Shown piece by piece: positions 61,603 through 64,000 of a DNA stretch of 64,000 nucleotides (positions within the stretch are counted from its first letter, which is position 1; each line of letters begins with the position of its first letter). The position numbers and the translations under genes are program-made. This DNA comes from Fodinicola acaciae (GTDB taxonomy: Bacteria > Actinomycetota > Actinomycetes > Mycobacteriales > HKI-0501): NCBI RefSeq assembly GCF_010993745.1, contig NZ_WOTN01000002.1:806001-870000 (forward strand), in the 5' to 3' direction. The notes below the pieces were generated by a model. It saw nothing but the letters and a program-made list of their open reading frames with translations, was not told the origin of the DNA and ran no database searches.

Positions 61603-61627
61603 CCGACAGCGCCGAACCGGGACGATG

Positions 61628-62791
61628 TTACCCAGCGACCTTCGTCAGAATCGCGGCCGCCTTGTCCGCGCCGCCGGAGCCGAGCGCCGCCTCCCGCATC
61701 TTCGCGACGCGTTCGCGGTATTCCGGCGTGTCCACCGTCGCGACCGCGTCGGCGAGCCGGTCGGCCGTCGCCTCCTCCGGCGGCAGGTGGATCCCCAGGC
61801 CGAGCTCGGCGACCCGTTTCGCGGTCATCTCCTGCTCGACCATCTGCGGCACGACCACCAACGGGACGCCGTTCGCGATGCCTTCCATGGTGCTGTTCAT
61901 GCCGCCGTGCGTGACGAAGACCCGGCTGTGCTCCAGTACGCGCAGCTGCGGGACGTGCGAGGCGATCGTGAAGTTCGCCGGCACGTCAGGAAAGTCCGCG
62001 TCGCTGAGCCGGCTGCCATAGGACAGCACCACCGGACCGCTGTCGGCGAATGCCTTCATGGCCGTACGGAAAAACTCCGCCTGCTGGTTGAAGACCGTGC
62101 CGAGCGAGATCAGCAACGTGCCGTCCCGCACCGGGAAGTCGGCGACCTCCTGGCGGCCGGCGAAGGTCGGGCCGACGAAGTGGAAGCGCTCGCCGAGCTG
62201 GTCGCTGTCCGGGTGGAACTCCTTCGGCATGAAGACGAGGTTGGTTGGTGCCTGGTGGAAGAAAAACTCCATGGTGTTGTCGATGGAGACGCCGTATTTC
62301 GCCGCCACCGCACGCAACCGCTCCGGATCGACGACCGGGCGTCCCAGCTTTTCCGCCATCTGGCGCATCAGCCGCGCCGCCGACGAGCCGGGTGCCATCG
62401 CGTACGACGGATAGATCAGCGCCGAGCGGGCGCCGCTGTCCATGACCGCGAACTTTCCCCACAGACACATGCTCTCGTAGACGATCAGGTCGGGGTCCAC
62501 AGTGGACAGGAAGTGCTGCAGGTCGTCGGCGACCTGCTCGGCGGTGTCGAGCATCCGCGTCATCAGCCGCTCGACCGGCGGCGCCGAGCCGGTTTGCGGC
62601 TGCCAGCTCTGCTCGGCCAGGCCGGTGCTGTAGCCGCGCACCTCGGCGCCGGTCGCCTCGACCGCCGCGCGGAAGGTCTCGTCGATGTAGTAGATGACGC
62701 GGTGACCGTCGGCGACGAGCTTGCCGGCCACCGCGAGCGTCGGATTCACATGTCCGTACGCGGGCATCGGGATGAACACGAACGTACTCAC
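61628..62791 (-). CDS. MGT-type UDP-glycosyltransferase (GT1)
   Basis: 387 residues, GT-B fold. The N-terminal part is FIPMPAYGHVNPTLAVAGKL; the C-terminal part has GTLLISLGTVFNQQAEFF, HVPQLRVLEHSRVFVTHGGMNSTMEG with the nucleotide-sugar-binding His and Gly-rich motif, and VVPQMVEQEMTAKRV. This family includes macrolide glycosyltransferases and antibiotic-inactivating enzymes, so it may modify a small molecule. A promoter with TTGACG and TAACCT lies 35-60 bp upstream, with GGGAG before the GTG. It is not part of the preceding ABC gene's unit as far as seen. Confidence 0.9.
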   Translation of the reverse strand: MSTFVFIPMPAYGHVNPTLAVAGKLVADGHRVIYYIDETFRAAVEATGAEVRGYSTGLAEQSWQPQTGSAPPVERLMTRMLDTAEQVADDLQHFLSTVDPDLIVYESMCLWGKFAVMDSGARSALIYPSYAMAPGSSAARLMRQMAEKLGRPVVDPERLRAVAAKYGVSIDNTMEFFFHQAPTNLVFMPKEFHPDSDQLGERFHFVGPTFAGRQEVADFPVRDGTLLISLGTVFNQQAEFFRTAMKAFADSGPVVLSYGSRLSDADFPDVPANFTIASHVPQLRVLEHSRVFVTHGGMNSTMEGIANGVPLVVVPQMVEQEMTAKRVAELGLGIHLPPEEATADRLADAVATVDTPEYRERVAKMREAALGSGGADKAAAILTKVAG

Positions 62792-62825
62792 GTTTATCTC
62801 CCAAGTCGGTTTTTGACCTGTCGGC

Positions 62826-62855
62826 AGGTTAGGAAACTTACTAGCCGGCCGTCAA
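62826..62855 (-). promoter_or_regulatory. Promoter of the GT1 glycosyltransferase gene
   Basis: On the minus strand, TTGACG (62855-62850), an 18-nt spacer and TAACCT (62831-62826). A palindrome CCTGTCGGCAGG (read on plus, 62817-62828) overlaps the -10 and could bind a repressor. A 28-nt leader contains GGGAG. Confidence 0.65.
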
Positions 62856-62899
62856 GGAGATATGTCCGCCTCCTCAGCTCACCCTCAGAAACCGGTCAC

Positions 62900-64000
62900 T
62901 TAGGCTGGACGCTTGTCCAAAGCGCCGGTGAACGCATCCCAAAGCTCCGCATACCGACCGTTCGCCGCCAGCAGCTCGTCATGCGACCCGATCTCCACGA
63001 TCTGGCCGCCGTCGAGTACGACGATGCGGTCCGCACGTGAGGCCGTGGTGAGGCGGTGCGCGACGACCAGCGTCGTACGCCGGCGTGCCAGCGCGTCGGT
63101 CGCCCGGTTCACCGCCGTCTCGCTGGCCACGTCGAGCGCCGCGGTCGCCTCGTCCAGCAGCAGGATGTCCGGGTTGACCAGCTCCGCGCGCGCGAGTGCG
63201 ATGAGCTGGCGCTGGCCGGCGGACAGGCCGCGGCCACGCTCGCCGATCGGATGGTCATAGCCGCCGGCCAGACCCGCGATCATCCGGCTCGCCCCGACCG
63301 CGCGAGCCGCGCGTGCGATGTCCTCCTGTGTCGCCGACGGCCGGCCGTACGCGATCGCCTCGCCGACCGTGTCGCCGAACAGATACGGCTCCTGCGGCAC
63401 CAGGCCGATCCGGTGGCGGTAGGCGGCCAGGTCCAGGTCGCGCAGGTCGACACCCTCGACGCGTACGGCGCCGCCGGTCGGGTCGTAGAACCGCGCGACC
63501 AGCTTCATCGCGGTCGACTTGCCGGCACCGGTCTCACCGACCAGCGCGACCGTCTCGCCGGGCGCGATCCGCAGGTCGACGCCGGCCAGCGCCTCGGTTT
63601 CCGCGCCGGCATAGGAAAAGTGCACCTTGTCGAAGCAGATCTCGCCGGTCAGCGCCGGCACCGGTCGCGGGTTTTCCGCCGCCGGCGTCGAGGTCGGCGT
63701 ACGCAGCAGGTCCGACAGCCGGCGGATGCCGACGGCGGCCTGCTGGTAGGAGTCGAAGACCTGCGAAAGCTGTTGCACCGGCGCGAAAAACAGGTCGACG
63801 TAAAGCAGGAAAGCGATCAGCACGCCGGCCGTCAGCACATTGCTGTGCACCTGCGTGGCGCCGACCCAGAGGATCAGCGCGGTCGCCGCGCCGGACAGAA
63901 ACTCCACGAACGGAAAGTAAATCGAGATGTAGCGTTGCGTACGCGCCCGCACCTGCCGGTATTCGTCGCTGCGTGACTGGAAAATCTCCATGTCGTACGC
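62900..64000 (-). CDS. ABC exporter with fused membrane and ATPase domains (5' end outside the window)
   Basis: The C-terminal 366 residues of an ABC transporter half-molecule; the frame is open to the window edge, so the start is missing. The visible part holds the last membrane helices (SIYFPFVEFLSGAATALILWV, LTAGVLIAFLLYVDLFF) and the complete ATPase: Walker A GETGAGKST, Q-loop QEPYLFG, signature LSAGQ, Walker B DILLLDEATAALD and the H-loop VVAHRLTT. It should act as a homo- or heterodimer for export of a lipid or drug. A second half-transporter probably lies beyond the edge. Confidence 0.9.
   Translation of the reverse strand, partial: AYDMEIFQSRSDEYRQVRARTQRYISIYFPFVEFLSGAATALILWVGATQVHSNVLTAGVLIAFLLYVDLFFAPVQQLSQVFDSYQQAAVGIRRLSDLLRTPTSTPAAENPRPVPALTGEICFDKVHFSYAGAETEALAGVDLRIAPGETVALVGETGAGKSTAMKLVARFYDPTGGAVRVEGVDLRDLDLAAYRHRIGLVPQEPYLFGDTVGEAIAYGRPSATQEDIARAARAVGASRMIAGLAGGYDHPIGERGRGLSAGQRQLIALARAELVNPDILLLDEATAALDVASETAVNRATDALARRRTTLVVAHRLTTASRADRIVVLDGGQIVEIGSHDELLAANGRYAELWDAFTGALDKRPA

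Noticed and set aside
1-64000. CRISPR arrays, tRNA, rRNA, replication origin, phage or integrase genes
   Set aside because: None could be recognised on reading both strands; the only regularly spaced short motif is the four-copy array at 54817-55076, whose intervals (70-83 bp) and lack of conserved repeat length do not fit CRISPR.

Overview
The window is high-GC DNA (about 70%) typical of an Actinobacterium: GTG starts are frequent, genes often overlap as ATGA or GTGA, there are several ECF sigma factors, and several genes have a -10 box 6-7 nt upstream of the start codon, as in leaderless transcripts. There is no rRNA or tRNA, so I do not name a genus. The mix of secreted hydrolases, sugar uptake and regulators suits a free-living soil or sediment saprophyte. 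No phage, integrase, transposase, CRISPR array or complete insertion sequence is present. Most of the window reads as chromosome backbone with accessory loci.

Layout. 1-3.7 kb: a PH-domain membrane protein, an OmpR/HisK two-component pair, and two tandem GtrA proteins. 3.7-4.9 kb: non-coding DNA with a dispersed repeat and a 147-bp hairpin. 4.9-7.4 kb: an unusual ECF sigma factor fused to a zinc anti-sigma domain, a membrane anchor and an extracellular domain. 7.6-15.8 kb: a degenerate GGDEF protein, a giant S53 peptidase with Kelch repeats, and a LAL (LuxR) regulator. 15.8-16.5 kb: a second copy of the repeat. 16.5-20 kb: purK-purE, then an ECF sigma factor with a partner membrane protein carrying BNR-like repeats. 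20-25.8 kb: a MerR/aldo-keto reductase pair, an LldD-type lactate dehydrogenase, and an MFS exporter with fused Ig-like domains plus its MarR regulator. 25.8-32.8 kb: a rhamnose-type catabolic and uptake operon (DeoR, rhamnulokinase, ABC transporter). 32.8-43.1 kb: an FAD oxidoreductase, an APH-fold protein, a ROK regulator with a GH89 alpha-N-acetylglucosaminidase, a flavin monooxygenase-like protein, a CoA-binding protein and an MFS exporter. 43.1-46.8 kb: a second sigma/membrane-protein pair, a 113-bp MITE-like element, a P450 and a lipoprotein. 46.9-52.8 kb: UDP-glucose dehydrogenase, acyl-CoA dehydrogenase, an HTH regulator with a gamma-glutamyltransferase homologue, and a TmrB-like kinase. 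52.9-61.6 kb: mostly minus-strand envelope genes (three polytopic GT-C-type proteins, a polyprenyl-phosphate-sugar-synthase-like GT2, a lipoprotein, DUF1028). 61.6-64 kb: an MGT-type glycosyltransferase and a partial ABC exporter.

How the genes fit together. purK and purE perform two consecutive purine steps. The DeoR-kinase-ABC operon can import and phosphorylate rhamnose, but isomerase and aldolase are not here. The ROK regulator probably controls the adjacent secreted GH89. The GT2 and GT-C proteins look like polyprenol-linked sugar synthesis and transfer outside the membrane.

The most unusual signals are: (1) the sigma/anti-sigma/extracellular-sensor fusion at 4863-7406; (2) four tandem copies of a bipartite GCAACC-N16/17-CGTC motif in the 54.8-55.1 kb gap, which resembles an ECF promoter and has a near-match just before the sigma gene at 43076; (3) a 254-bp intergenic repeat at 3944-4197 and 15955-16208, alignable without indels at about 84% identity, with a long hairpin present beside only one copy; (4) a 113-bp MITE-like element with CTAG target duplications between a putative anti-sigma gene and a P450.
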